64,000 nt of DNA from Aliitabrizicola sp041905595. Lineage in GTDB: Bacteria; Pseudomonadota; Alphaproteobacteria; Rhodobacterales; Rhodobacteraceae. The stretch covers positions 1 through 64,000 of the forward strand of contig JAYRKT010000001.1 in the NCBI GenBank assembly GCA_041905595.1, read 5' to 3'. The notes under the pieces are model-generated. The model searched no databases. It saw only the letters and a program-made list of their open reading frames with translations, and was not told the origin of the DNA. Position numbers and translations under genes: made by a program. Below, one piece after another: positions 49,686 through 58,276 of the stretch (position 1 is its first letter; each line of letters begins with the position of its first letter).

Positions 49686-51137
49686 ATGGGAACGGTCGAT
49701 ATCGGCGCGCTGGATGCCACGGCGGTGGCGGGTCTGGTGGCGCGCGGAGAGGTTTCAGCGGAAGAACTGCTGGACCAGGCTCTGGATGCGGTCAATCGGC
49801 TAAATCCGAAGCTGAACGCCGTCGTACTGATTCAGGAAGAGGTCGCGCGGCGGGGCATCGCCCAAGGGTTGCCCCGCGGCCCGTTCCGCGGGGTGCCGTT
49901 CCTGCTGAAAGATCTTGGCGCCGAGGCGAGGGACTTTCCATCGCATAACGGATCGCGGCTGCTGGCCAATACGGTATATGGCAAGGATTCCTCGATCTGG
50001 CAGCGGATCCGCGCGACGGGGGTGGTAACCTTTGGTCGGACGACCTCGCCCGAGGGCGGGATCGGGGCGGCGACCGAATCGGCGGTCTATGGCGGGCCGA
50101 CACGGAACCCGTGGAACCTTGACCACACCTCGGGCGGGTCCTCGGGTGGTGCGGGCGCCGCGGTGGCTGCAGGGATCGTGCCCTTCGCGCATGGATCGGA
50201 CGGGGGCGGTTCGGTTCGAATCCCTGCCTCGTCCTGCGGACTCTTCGGCTTCAAGCCGACGCGGGCAAGACTGCCAGATGGTCCCTATGCCGGCGAAGGC
50301 TGGGCCGGGATGGCGATCGATGGCTTCCTGACCAAGTCTGTGCGCGATACGGCAACTATGCTTGATGCCTGCGAAGGCGCTGATTTGGGCGCGCCCTACT
50401 GGGCGCCTCCGCTTGGCCGGGGCTATGCCGCCGCAATCTCGCGCCCGCCGCGGCGGCTGCGAGTCGCCGTCTGCGACACGAGTTTTACCGGGGCGCCGAT
50501 CCATCCGGATTGCCGCAAGGCGGTGCATGAGGCTGCCGCCTTGCTGTCGGCGCTTGGCCACCATGTCGAGCACGGCCGGCCTGCGGCGGACGTCCCGGGG
50601 ATGATGAGCGCCTGGACCGACATCGTGGCGATCGGCACGGCGCTTGGCATCCGCAAGGCGCTGAACGGGCGGCCTCTGACCGCCGATCTGGTCGAGGGCG
50701 TCGGGCGCGGCGCGGTGGCCCATGCCGCCGGGTTGGCGCCGGATCGCTATCTCGAGGCGGTGGGCAAGATCCACGACTTCGGGCGGGAAATGGCCGCGTT
50801 CTTTGATCCCGAGGACGGGATCGGCCCCGATATCCTGCTGTCGGCGACGCTGGCGGAACCCCCGGCGCGCGTGGGGCGTTTCGCCCATGATACCGAGGAT
50901 TATGTGGCGTATCGCACTGGCCCCTCAGGTATTTTTGCCTATTCGCCCTTCTGCGCCATCTTCAACGCCAGCGGCCAGCCTGCCGCCTCGCTGCCGCTGC
51001 ACTGGACGTCGGGCGGCCTGCCGGTCGGCGTGCATCTGGCGACGCGCTTCGGGGCGGACGAGACGCTCATCGCGCTCTGCGCCGAGATCGAAGCGGCGCG
51101 CCCATGGATCGGGCAGCGGCCGCCGCTTCATGCGTGA
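49686..51137 (+). CDS. Amidase (amidase-signature family), upstream of the ABC importer
   Basis: A 483-residue amidase-signature enzyme. The Ser-cisSer-Lys triad is visible as Lys75 (FLLKDLG), the cis-Ser in GGSSGG (150-155) and the nucleophile Ser176 in SDGGGSVRIPA. It hydrolyses a carboxamide; the substrate is unknown. There is no signal peptide, so it acts in the cytoplasm. The start at 49686 fits the family and has GGAGCGACGG upstream. It lies 74 bp before the potA-like gene, and a different amidase gene follows the transporter, so it probably acts on the imported compound. Confidence 0.92.
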   Translation: MGTVDIGALDATAVAGLVARGEVSAEELLDQALDAVNRLNPKLNAVVLIQEEVARRGIAQGLPRGPFRGVPFLLKDLGAEARDFPSHNGSRLLANTVYGKDSSIWQRIRATGVVTFGRTTSPEGGIGAATESAVYGGPTRNPWNLDHTSGGSSGGAGAAVAAGIVPFAHGSDGGGSVRIPASSCGLFGFKPTRARLPDGPYAGEGWAGMAIDGFLTKSVRDTATMLDACEGADLGAPYWAPPLGRGYAAAISRPPRRLRVAVCDTSFTGAPIHPDCRKAVHEAAALLSALGHHVEHGRPAADVPGMMSAWTDIVAIGTALGIRKALNGRPLTADLVEGVGRGAVAHAAGLAPDRYLEAVGKIHDFGREMAAFFDPEDGIGPDILLSATLAEPPARVGRFAHDTEDYVAYRTGPSGIFAYSPFCAIFNASGQPAASLPLHWTSGGLPVGVHLATRFGADETLIALCAEIEAARPWIGQRPPLHA

Positions 51138-51211
51138 TCCTGTCGCTATGGGCTTGCCAAAGCGGAAACTGCGCCCGTAGCATATGATCAAAAAGCCGGG
51201 GAGATAGGCCA

Positions 51212-52282
51212 TTGACCTCTGACGTCGCGGTGGAAGCCCGCAACGCCGTGAAAGCCTTCGGACAAGGCGATACCGCTGTCCGCGCGCTTGATGATGTTTC
51301 GATCCAGATTCGGAAGGCGGAGTTCTTTACTCTGCTTGGGCCATCGGGCTGCGGGAAGACCACCCTTCTGCGTCTGATCGCCGGGTTCGAGACCCCGACG
51401 GCGGGCCAGATCCTGCTGGATGGCAAGGACATCACCAACGATCCGCCGAACAAGCGGCCCGTCAACACGGTGTTCCAGAGCTATGCGCTGTTCCCGCATC
51501 TGACCGTCGCGCAGAACATCGCCTTCGGGCTCGAGATGCTCGGCCGCCCGAAGGCCGAGATTTCGAAGACAGTCGAACGGATGCTGGCGCTGGTCAAGCT
51601 TGAGGCCATGGCGGGACGGAAGACGTCGCAGCTATCGGGCGGGCAGCAGCAGCGGGTCGCGCTGGCCCGGGCGCTTGCGCCGCAGCCGAAAGTGCTGCTG
51701 CTGGACGAACCGCTTTCGGCGCTCGACTACAAGCTGCGCAAGGAGATGCAGCTGGAACTGAAGCGCCTTCAGACCGAGACGGGCATCACCTTCATCTTTG
51801 TGACCCATGACCAGGAAGAAGCGTTGACCATGTCGGACCGCATCGCGGTCATGAGCGCGGGCCATATCCAGCAGATCGGCGGGCCACGGGATATCTACAC
51901 CCGTCCCGTGAACCGCTTCGTCGCCGACTTCATCGGCGAGACGAACTTCCTCATCGGGCAGTCCGGCGCCGGCAACGTGCGGCTGGACAGCGGCGATGTG
52001 ATCGAGGTCGAAGGGGCAGAGGCCGGCAAGGGCAGGGTCACCGTGGTCGTCCGGCCCGAGCAGCTGCGTCTTACCGAGGCGGGGGAAGCCGGCACCATCC
52101 CGGCGACGGTCGAAAGCCTCGTCTATTTCGGGACCGACACGCATTGCCACCTGCGCCTGAAGGACGGGACCGAGATGGTGGCGCGCCTGCAGAGCCCGGC
52201 CTCGGGCGAGGCGGGGCTGAAACAGGGCCAGACCGTCGGCTTGCGCTTTGCCCCTGGCGCCGCGCGCGTCCTGGAGGATTGA
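51212..52282 (+). CDS. potA: Polyamine-type ABC importer, ATPase subunit (PotA)
   Basis: A 356-residue ABC ATPase. Walker A is GPSGCGKTT (43-51), the signature is LSGGQQQR (141-148), Walker B is LLLDEP (162-167), and a C-terminal TOBE domain begins near 280. This is the PotA/FbpC-like layout. It powers import of spermidine/putrescine or related compounds. The start is TTG at 51212, preceded by GGGGAGA; the frame has no suitable ATG at the family N-terminus. Next come two permease genes and a binding protein on the same strand at short spacing. Confidence 0.93.
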   Translation: MTSDVAVEARNAVKAFGQGDTAVRALDDVSIQIRKAEFFTLLGPSGCGKTTLLRLIAGFETPTAGQILLDGKDITNDPPNKRPVNTVFQSYALFPHLTVAQNIAFGLEMLGRPKAEISKTVERMLALVKLEAMAGRKTSQLSGGQQQRVALARALAPQPKVLLLDEPLSALDYKLRKEMQLELKRLQTETGITFIFVTHDQEEALTMSDRIAVMSAGHIQQIGGPRDIYTRPVNRFVADFIGETNFLIGQSGAGNVRLDSGDVIEVEGAEAGKGRVTVVVRPEQLRLTEAGEAGTIPATVESLVYFGTDTHCHLRLKDGTEMVARLQSPASGEAGLKQGQTVGLRFAPGAARVLED

Positions 52283-52283
52283 G

Positions 52284-53192
52284 ATGAGCGCCAACGAGAA
52301 GGCCGCTCGCCGCCGAGAGGTCCGCAATGCCTGGGCCCTCTCGGCGCCTGCCCTGATCCTGTTGTTCGTTGCGGCCATCGGCCCGCTGTTCATCATGCTG
52401 GTCTATTCGTTCCTGACGCCTGGCCAGTACGGCAACGTGGAATGGAAGTTCTCCTGGGATGCCTGGATCGGCACGCTTTATTCCCGCGACATCTTCGACG
52501 GCACGCTGAAGCTCGCAGATGCGCATCTGACGATCTTCTGGCGATCGGTGAAACTGTCGCTCCTGACCACGATCATCACCTTCATCGTGGGCTTTCCCAC
52601 AGCTTGGTTCATCGCCACGCGGTCGCCCCGCTCGCGCGCGCTGTGGCTGTTCCTCATCACCATCCCGTTCTGGACGAACCTGCTGATCCGGACCTTCGCG
52701 ATCAACGAGATCATCCGCAACGAGGGCCTCATCAATACGGTCCTGATGGGCCTGGGCGTGATCGATCAACCGATCAACATGATCTACACCGACATGGCCG
52801 TGTTCGTGGGCATGACATATGTCTATCTGCCGCTGATGGTCCTGCCACTCTTCGCTTCGATCGACCGGTTCGACATGCGGCTGCTCGAGGCGGGCTATGA
52901 TCTCTATGCCTCGCGTTGGCAGGTCTTGCGGCGGGTGATCGTTCCCATCGTGCGGCCAGGAATCGTGGCAGGCTCGATCCTCGTCTTCATTCCGGCGCTT
53001 GGGGCCTATGTGACCCCTCGTGTTCTCGGCGGTGGCAAGAACATGATGATCGGCAACTTCATCGAGTTGCAGTTCGGTCAGGGCCGCAACTGGCCGCTTG
53101 GCGCCGCGCTGTCGGTGCTTCTGCTGATCGTCGTCACTATCGCGCTGATGTTCTATGTCCGTGCCTCGACCAAGGGGACGAACAATGGCTGA
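52284..53192 (+). CDS. potB: Polyamine-type ABC importer, permease (PotB)
   Basis: A 302-residue membrane protein with six hydrophobic helices and the EAA-type loop LLEAGYDLYASRWQVLRRVI near 204-223, which contacts the ATPase. The pattern is that of PotB/PotH permeases. The ATG lies 1 bp after the potA stop, following GGAGG, and its last 8 bp overlap potC. It forms the transmembrane pore with PotC. Confidence 0.92.
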   Translation: MSANEKAARRREVRNAWALSAPALILLFVAAIGPLFIMLVYSFLTPGQYGNVEWKFSWDAWIGTLYSRDIFDGTLKLADAHLTIFWRSVKLSLLTTIITFIVGFPTAWFIATRSPRSRALWLFLITIPFWTNLLIRTFAINEIIRNEGLINTVLMGLGVIDQPINMIYTDMAVFVGMTYVYLPLMVLPLFASIDRFDMRLLEAGYDLYASRWQVLRRVIVPIVRPGIVAGSILVFIPALGAYVTPRVLGGGKNMMIGNFIELQFGQGRNWPLGAALSVLLLIVVTIALMFYVRASTKGTNNG

Positions 53193-53988
53193 GCGCAACT
53201 TTTCCGCTTCGCACCTGCCGGGCTTTACGGCGACAGCTGTCTTCGTCTTCATCGCGCTTTACCTGCCGATCCTGATGCTGGTCATCGGGTCGTTCAACGG
53301 CGGCGAGTCCATCGGAGCCTGGCAGGGATTCACGCTTAGCTGGTTTAGCAAGGCCTGGGCCAACGACCAGGTGAAGGACGCCACGATCCGGTCGCTGGTC
53401 ATCGCCTCGGTCGCCGCGGTGATCTCCACCTGCGTGGCGACCATGGCCGCGATCGCGACCACCCGACGACGGCCGTTCCGCGGCCAGACTTTCATCTACC
53501 TGATGATCAACCAGCCGCTGATGGTGCCCGAGATCGTGACGGCTGTGGCATTGTTGATCTTCTTTGCCTGGATCAAGGTTGCGACAGGATATCAGGGCCT
53601 TGGCTATCTCATCGCCGCGCACTCAGCCTTCTGCGTGCCCTTTGCCTATCTGCCCATCCGGGCGCGACTGGAAGGGATGGACCTGACGCTGGAGACTGCA
53701 GCGGCCGACCTCTATGCGTCGCCCTGGCTGACCTTTCGCCGGGTGACGCTGCCTCTTCTGCTGCCCGGCATCATCGCCGGCATGATGCTGGCGTTCGTTA
53801 CTTCGCTGGACGATGTGGTGATCACCCTTTTCGTGAAATCGGCGGGTCAGGACACACTTCCGACCTACATGCTGGCGCAGGTCCGCCGCCAGATTTCGCC
53901 CGAGATCTACGCGATCTCCACCGTGCTGCTGGCATTGACCATCGTGCTGTTGACCCTGTTCTTCATTCTGACACGCAAAAAAGACTGA
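53185..53988 (+). CDS. potC: Polyamine-type ABC importer, permease (PotC)
   Basis: A 267-residue membrane protein with six helices and the EAA loop ETAAADLYASPWLTFRRVTL near 180-199. It pairs with the preceding permease. Its ATG overlaps the potB stop by 8 bp, typical of translational coupling in PotABCD operons. The N-terminal helix starts at about residue 14, without a cleavable signal. Substrate choice is set by the binding protein. Confidence 0.92.
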   Translation: MAERNFSASHLPGFTATAVFVFIALYLPILMLVIGSFNGGESIGAWQGFTLSWFSKAWANDQVKDATIRSLVIASVAAVISTCVATMAAIATTRRRPFRGQTFIYLMINQPLMVPEIVTAVALLIFFAWIKVATGYQGLGYLIAAHSAFCVPFAYLPIRARLEGMDLTLETAAADLYASPWLTFRRVTLPLLLPGIIAGMMLAFVTSLDDVVITLFVKSAGQDTLPTYMLAQVRRQISPEIYAISTVLLALTIVLLTLFFILTRKKD

Positions 53989-54023
53989 ACTTCACAAAAC
54001 CACCAACCGGGAGACTTCAAGAC

Positions 54024-55049
54024 ATGAAAAAGCTACTGACGGTCACGGCCATCCTTATGGCCAGCACCGGCCTTGCCCGCGCCGATGGCGAGCTTCAGCT
54101 GTACAACTGGGGCGACTACACCAACCCCGAGCTTCTGGCGAAGTTCGAGAAGGAGACCGGCATCAAGGTCACCGTGACCGACTACGACAGCAACGACACC
54201 GCGCTGGCCAAGATCGAGGCCGGTGGCCATGGCTTCGACCTCGTCGTCCCCTCGGCGAACTATGTGCAGATCTATGCCGAGAAGGGCCTGATCCAGGAAC
54301 TCGACCTGTCGAAGCTTCCGCATCACAGCAACATCGCGCCGGAATGGATGGACGTGCCCTACGATCCGGGTCGCAAGTTCACTGTTCCGTGGCAGTGGGG
54401 CACGACCGGCATGGCCGTGAACCAGAAGGCCTATTCGGGCGACATCAATACCTCGGCCATCTTCCTTGACCCGCCGCCGGAACTGGTCGGGAAGGTCAAC
54501 GTGACGCCCGAGATGAACGACGTCATCTCGCTGGCCACCTGGTATGTCGGCGGCGAGGCCTGCACCGAGGATACCGAGGTGCTGAAGAAAGTCCGCGACA
54601 AGCTGCTGGAAGCCAAGCCGAAATGGCTGTCGATGGACTATGGCATGACCGAGAAGATGTCGAACAACGACGTCATGGCCTCGCTCTACTGGAACGGCGC
54701 CATCTTCCGCGCCCGGCTTGCCAACCCGGATGTGAAGTACGGCTATCCGAAGGAAGGCTTCCCGCTGTGGATGGACCAGGTCGCGCTGCTTTCGGACGCG
54801 AAGAACGTCGAAGAAGCCTACAAGTTCCTCGACTTCATCATGCTGCCGGAAAACGCCGCGCTGATCTCGAGCTTTGCTCGCTATGCCAACGGCATTTCGG
54901 GATCGGAGGAGTTCATGCCCGCCGACATGAAGGACGCGCCGGAAATCGTCATCCCGGAAGAGTTCAAGGCGAAGGGCCACTTCCTGCTGCCCTGCAGCCC
55001 GAAGGCGCAGGAATACAACACGGCCATCTGGACCGAACTGCAGAAGTAA
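54024..55049 (+). CDS. potD: Periplasmic binding protein of the polyamine-type importer (PotD/PotF)
   Basis: A 341-residue exported binding protein. The signal peptide is MKKLLTVTAILMASTGLARA (1-20) and the mature chain begins DGELQLYNWGDY, the classic PotD/PotF start with its ligand-contacting Trp. Later SANYVQIYAEKGLIQELDLS and VPWQWGTTGMAVN match the family. It captures the substrate and delivers it to the two permeases. The gene follows potC by 35 bp. Polyamine specificity is likely by family but not certain; the flanking amidases could mean an amide-bearing or acylated amine. Confidence 0.93.
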   Translation: MKKLLTVTAILMASTGLARADGELQLYNWGDYTNPELLAKFEKETGIKVTVTDYDSNDTALAKIEAGGHGFDLVVPSANYVQIYAEKGLIQELDLSKLPHHSNIAPEWMDVPYDPGRKFTVPWQWGTTGMAVNQKAYSGDINTSAIFLDPPPELVGKVNVTPEMNDVISLATWYVGGEACTEDTEVLKKVRDKLLEAKPKWLSMDYGMTEKMSNNDVMASLYWNGAIFRARLANPDVKYGYPKEGFPLWMDQVALLSDAKNVEEAYKFLDFIMLPENAALISSFARYANGISGSEEFMPADMKDAPEIVIPEEFKAKGHFLLPCSPKAQEYNTAIWTELQK

Positions 55050-55083
55050 CCGGACTGGCTGCCGCGCGTGCGGCGGCCGCGTG

Positions 55084-55140
55084 TGCGGGGGGCTGTCTGC
55101 CCCCCGCACCCCCCGAGGGTATTTTTCCCAAGAAGAAGCA
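55084..55140 (+). repeat. GAGG-TATTT stem-loop element, copy D
   Basis: A 10-bp stem (TGCGGGGGGC at 55084-55093 with GCCCCCCGCA at 55099-55108, loop TGTCT), then CCCCCCGAGGGTATTTTTCC and AAGAAGAAGCAGG. It lies between potD and the second amidase and could be a terminator for the transporter operon. Nearly identical in its core to inverted copy A. Confidence 0.7.
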
Positions 55141-55148
55141 GGCCCGTG

Positions 55149-56558
55149 ATGGATCTGACCGAATTGTCGGCAAGTGAGCTGTCGCGGCTGATCCATGCGC
55201 GCGACGTCACCCCTTCCGAGGTGATGGCGGCTTACCTTGCGCGGATTGAGCGGGTGAACCCGGCAGTCAATGCCATAGTCGCCCAACGTGACCCCGATTT
55301 GCTGATGGCCGAGGCGCGGGCGCTCGACGCTGTCGAACCGACGGGCTGGCTGCATGGTGTTCCCTTCGCCATCAAGGACCTTCAGCGGGTCGCCGGCGTT
55401 CTGTCGAGTTCGGGGCATCCCGGCCTCGCTGCATTTATTCCGCGGGCCGACGACATGCTGCCGCGCCGGATCCGCGCGGCGGGGGCAGTGATCGTCGGCA
55501 AGACCAACGTGCCGGAATTCGGCCTGGGCTCGCATTCCTACAACCCGGTGCATGGCGTGACGGGGAACCCCTACGACCCTTCGCGCAGCGCCGGCGGCTC
55601 GTCAGGCGGGGCCGCGGCGGCACTGGCGGCGCGGCTTGTTCCGGTCGCGGATGGGTCGGACATGATGGGGTCGCTGCGTAATCCGGCGGCCTTCTGCAAC
55701 GTCTATGGGTTCCGTCCGACCTTCGGGCTTGTTCCCGCCGATCCCGAGGGCGACACCTTCCTACACCAGCTGGCTACAGACGGTCCGATGGCGCGCACGG
55801 TCGAGGATCTGGCCCGCCTGCTCGAAACGCTTGCGGTTCCCGACCCCGCTGATCCGCATTCCCGCCCGTGGGAGCCCTTCAGCGCAGCCCTCGATGCCGA
55901 TGTCAAAGACCTGCGCATCGGCTGGCTTGGCGACTGGGGCGGCGCCTATCCAACCGAGACGGGCATTCTTGATCTCTGCGCCACAGCACTTGCCACTCTG
56001 GCCGACCTTGGCTGTCACATCGAGACGGTCCCGCCCCCCTTCCCCGCTGAGCGGATATGGGAAAGCTGGATCACGCTGCGCAGCTGGTCGGTTGCGTCCG
56101 GCCTGTCACCCCTTTATGCCGATCCCCGGTCGCGCGCCCAACTGAAGCCCGAGGCGATCTGGGAGATCGAGCGCGGCCTGTCCTTCAGCGCCACGGATAT
56201 TCACCGCGCCAGCGTCCTCCGTTCGCAATGGTACGCGACGCTCGCGACGCTGTTCACGCGCTATGACGCGCTTGTCCTTCCGTCCGCGCAGGTCTGGCCC
56301 TTCGCCAAGGAACAGACCTGGCCGCGTACCCTCGCGGGGCGGCACATGGACACCTATCACCGCTGGATGGAGGTGGTGATCCCGGTCAGCCTGGTGGGGC
56401 TGCCGGCAATCGCCGTTCCGACTGGGTTCGGAGAGCAGGGCTTGCCGATGGGGGTCCAGATTTTCGGGCCAAAGGGCGCCGACCGGCGGCTCCTGCGGCT
56501 TGGGCAAGCGTATCACCGGGCCACCGACTGGCCATCCAGGCGCCCGCCTGAACCCTGA
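55149..56558 (+). CDS. Amidase (amidase-signature family), downstream of the ABC importer
   Basis: A 469-residue amidase-signature enzyme, distinct from the one upstream of the transporter. Lys76 (FAIKDLQ), GGSSGG (149-154) and Ser175 form the triad, but the nucleophile motif reads GSDMMGSLRNPA instead of the common GSDGGGSIRIPA. The N-terminus ELSASELSRLIHARDVTPSE is typical of the family. Cytoplasmic, no signal peptide. It follows the importer operon by 99 bp with a stem-loop element in between, so it may have its own transcript. The substrate is not deducible. Confidence 0.9.
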   Translation: MDLTELSASELSRLIHARDVTPSEVMAAYLARIERVNPAVNAIVAQRDPDLLMAEARALDAVEPTGWLHGVPFAIKDLQRVAGVLSSSGHPGLAAFIPRADDMLPRRIRAAGAVIVGKTNVPEFGLGSHSYNPVHGVTGNPYDPSRSAGGSSGGAAAALAARLVPVADGSDMMGSLRNPAAFCNVYGFRPTFGLVPADPEGDTFLHQLATDGPMARTVEDLARLLETLAVPDPADPHSRPWEPFSAALDADVKDLRIGWLGDWGGAYPTETGILDLCATALATLADLGCHIETVPPPFPAERIWESWITLRSWSVASGLSPLYADPRSRAQLKPEAIWEIERGLSFSATDIHRASVLRSQWYATLATLFTRYDALVLPSAQVWPFAKEQTWPRTLAGRHMDTYHRWMEVVIPVSLVGLPAIAVPTGFGEQGLPMGVQIFGPKGADRRLLRLGQAYHRATDWPSRRPPEP

Positions 56559-56567
56559 ACCCGGACG

Positions 56568-57110
56568 TCAGCCAAGCGGATAGCGTGCGAGAACCTCATA
56601 GCGCGACCCTGAGGCGCCGCGGATGCTTTCGAACAGCACGATCTCGCGCACCGGCAACGGCCCGGCGCGGAAGTCGCTGCTGCTGGCGACGGCCCGCTCG
56701 ATGCGCATGCGCTCCTCGATTCCTGGCGGGCGGAAGCGGCCGAGCGTGACATGCGGAACGAACCGGCGGTGCGCGGTAACGACGCCAGAGCGGCGAACTG
56801 CGGCTTCGAGCTTTTCCTGAAGACGCAGGAGAGCGGGATTCGGGGTGACTCCCGCCCAGACGGCGCGGACTTTGTCGCCACCGAACAGGCCGAGCCCGGC
56901 CAGGTCCAGCGACAGCGCGGGCAGCTTGAGCCCACTGATCGCCTCGTGGGCCTCTTCAAGCTTGTGCTCCGGCTGTTCACCCAGAAAGACCAGTGTCAGG
57001 TGCAGGTTCTCAACCGGCTCCTTGCGCGGCAGGGGCAGGAGGAACTGCTGGACGGCAAGGGCCGAGCGCACCGTGTCGTCCAGTTCGATGGCAAGGAACG
57101 CCCGGATCAT
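56568..57110 (-). CDS. thpR: RNA 2',3'-cyclic phosphodiesterase (2'-5' RNA ligase family)
   Basis: A 180-residue protein of the 2H phosphoesterase superfamily. Both catalytic His-x-Thr motifs are seen, HLTLVFLGE (near 42-50) and HVTLGRFRP (near 125-133). The start MIRAFLAIELDDTVRSALAV is typical of ThpR. It opens 2',3'-cyclic phosphates of RNA; ligase activity is reported in vitro for some members. It overlaps the end of the acuC-like gene by 4 bp (ATGA), indicating coupling, although the two activities have no obvious link. Confidence 0.92.
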   Translation of the reverse strand: MIRAFLAIELDDTVRSALAVQQFLLPLPRKEPVENLHLTLVFLGEQPEHKLEEAHEAISGLKLPALSLDLAGLGLFGGDKVRAVWAGVTPNPALLRLQEKLEAAVRRSGVVTAHRRFVPHVTLGRFRPPGIEERMRIERAVASSSDFRAGPLPVREIVLFESIRGASGSRYEVLARYPLG

Positions 57111-58276
57111 CGACGCGCCAGATGGGCCAGTCGGGCGCGGATCTCGGCCCGGACCAGTCCTTCGCGCGGGGCATCGCGAAGCGTGGTGAGCATGTGCGGG
57201 GCGGGTTCCGGGCGGTTACGGAAGCGGGGCAGCGCCGCGAGAACCGCTTGGGCCACGGCGGGCAGGCGATAGGGAATCTCGTCGCCGGTCAGCGTTGCCC
57301 AGACCCCGGTCCAGCAGCGCCCGACCGACCAGGGATCGTAGCCGCCACCGCCCAGCACCAGATAGCGCGGGGCGACCGGACGCAAGGCCGCCACAACCGA
57401 CCAGTGGGCGTTGTTCGACAGGGCAAGGCGCGACAGCGGATCTTCCAGCAGGGCATCAGCCCCACATTGCAGGACGACCGCCTCGGGGCGGAAGGCGGTG
57501 ACACGCGGCAGGATCAGGTCTTCGAGCACCGCGCGCATCTCGCTGTCGTTGAAGCCGCGCGGAACCGGCAGGTTGAAGCAGTTGCCGACGCCCTCGTCCT
57601 CCAGTCGCCCGGTGAAGGGCCAGCGTCCTTCCTCGTGGACCGAAATCAGCAGCGTCTCGGGATCGCCCGCAAAGGCCTCTTCCACGCCGTCGCAGTGATG
57701 AGCGTCAATGTCGACATAGGCGATCCGGCGGACCCCGACCCGGCGCAGGACCAGCATCGCCAGCACCGGATCGTTGGTATAGCAAAATCCGTTCGCACGC
57801 GCCCGCAGGCCATGATGAGTGCCGCCGGCCGGGACATAGATCACACCACCGTCCCGCAAAAGCTCGGCTGCCAGCATTGCCCCGCCGGCCGAGGTTGCCG
57901 GACGACGGAACATCTCGGGAAAGACCGGGTTGGCCACGGTGCCGAGGCCGAAGCGGCTGTCGTCCGGCAGGGCGTGGCCGCGCGCCTCGGCGGCCTGGAG
58001 CGCGGCGATATAGGCGGGATCGTGGAACAGGGTCAGCGCGGCAGGCTTGGCGCGTGGGCTTTGGCGGAAGCGCTCCGGAGAAAGCCAGCCCAATGCTCGG
58101 GTCAGGTCCATCACGGTCGAGACCCGGGGAATGCGCAGCGGATGCTGGCCGCCATAGCTCGACCTGCGATAGATTTCGGACCCGATCAGCAGCGGTCCAG
58201 CAGCCGGGCTCAGTTCAGGAGCGGTTCGATCTTCGACAGGATCGAAGTCGAGGTCGGTTTCGTCGTGGAGCCCCAT
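57107..58276 (-). CDS. acuC: AcuC / histone-deacetylase-family protein
   Basis: A 389-residue zinc-dependent deacylase of the arginase/HDAC superfamily. The catalytic His-His pair is in GGTHHG, the zinc ligands in YVDIDAHHCDGV (Asp and His), and the glycine-rich GGGGYDPW follows. Bacterial AcuC and acetylpolyamine deacetylases share this pattern, so it may deacetylate proteins (for example acetyl-CoA synthetase) or acetylated amines. The chosen ATG makes it overlap the upstream glutathione peroxidase gene by 67 bp; the conserved domain begins only near residue 28, but no good later start is visible. Confidence 0.88.
   Translation of the reverse strand: MGLHDETDLDFDPVEDRTAPELSPAAGPLLIGSEIYRRSSYGGQHPLRIPRVSTVMDLTRALGWLSPERFRQSPRAKPAALTLFHDPAYIAALQAAEARGHALPDDSRFGLGTVANPVFPEMFRRPATSAGGAMLAAELLRDGGVIYVPAGGTHHGLRARANGFCYTNDPVLAMLVLRRVGVRRIAYVDIDAHHCDGVEEAFAGDPETLLISVHEEGRWPFTGRLEDEGVGNCFNLPVPRGFNDSEMRAVLEDLILPRVTAFRPEAVVLQCGADALLEDPLSRLALSNNAHWSVVAALRPVAPRYLVLGGGGYDPWSVGRCWTGVWATLTGDEIPYRLPAVAQAVLAALPRFRNRPEPAPHMLTTLRDAPREGLVRAEIRARLAHLARR

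Noticed and set aside
50205..50230. tRNA T-arm-like sequence GGTTCGAATCCC
   Set aside because: It lies inside the amidase active-site coding region (GSVRIPAS) and no matching acceptor, D or anticodon arms surround it.
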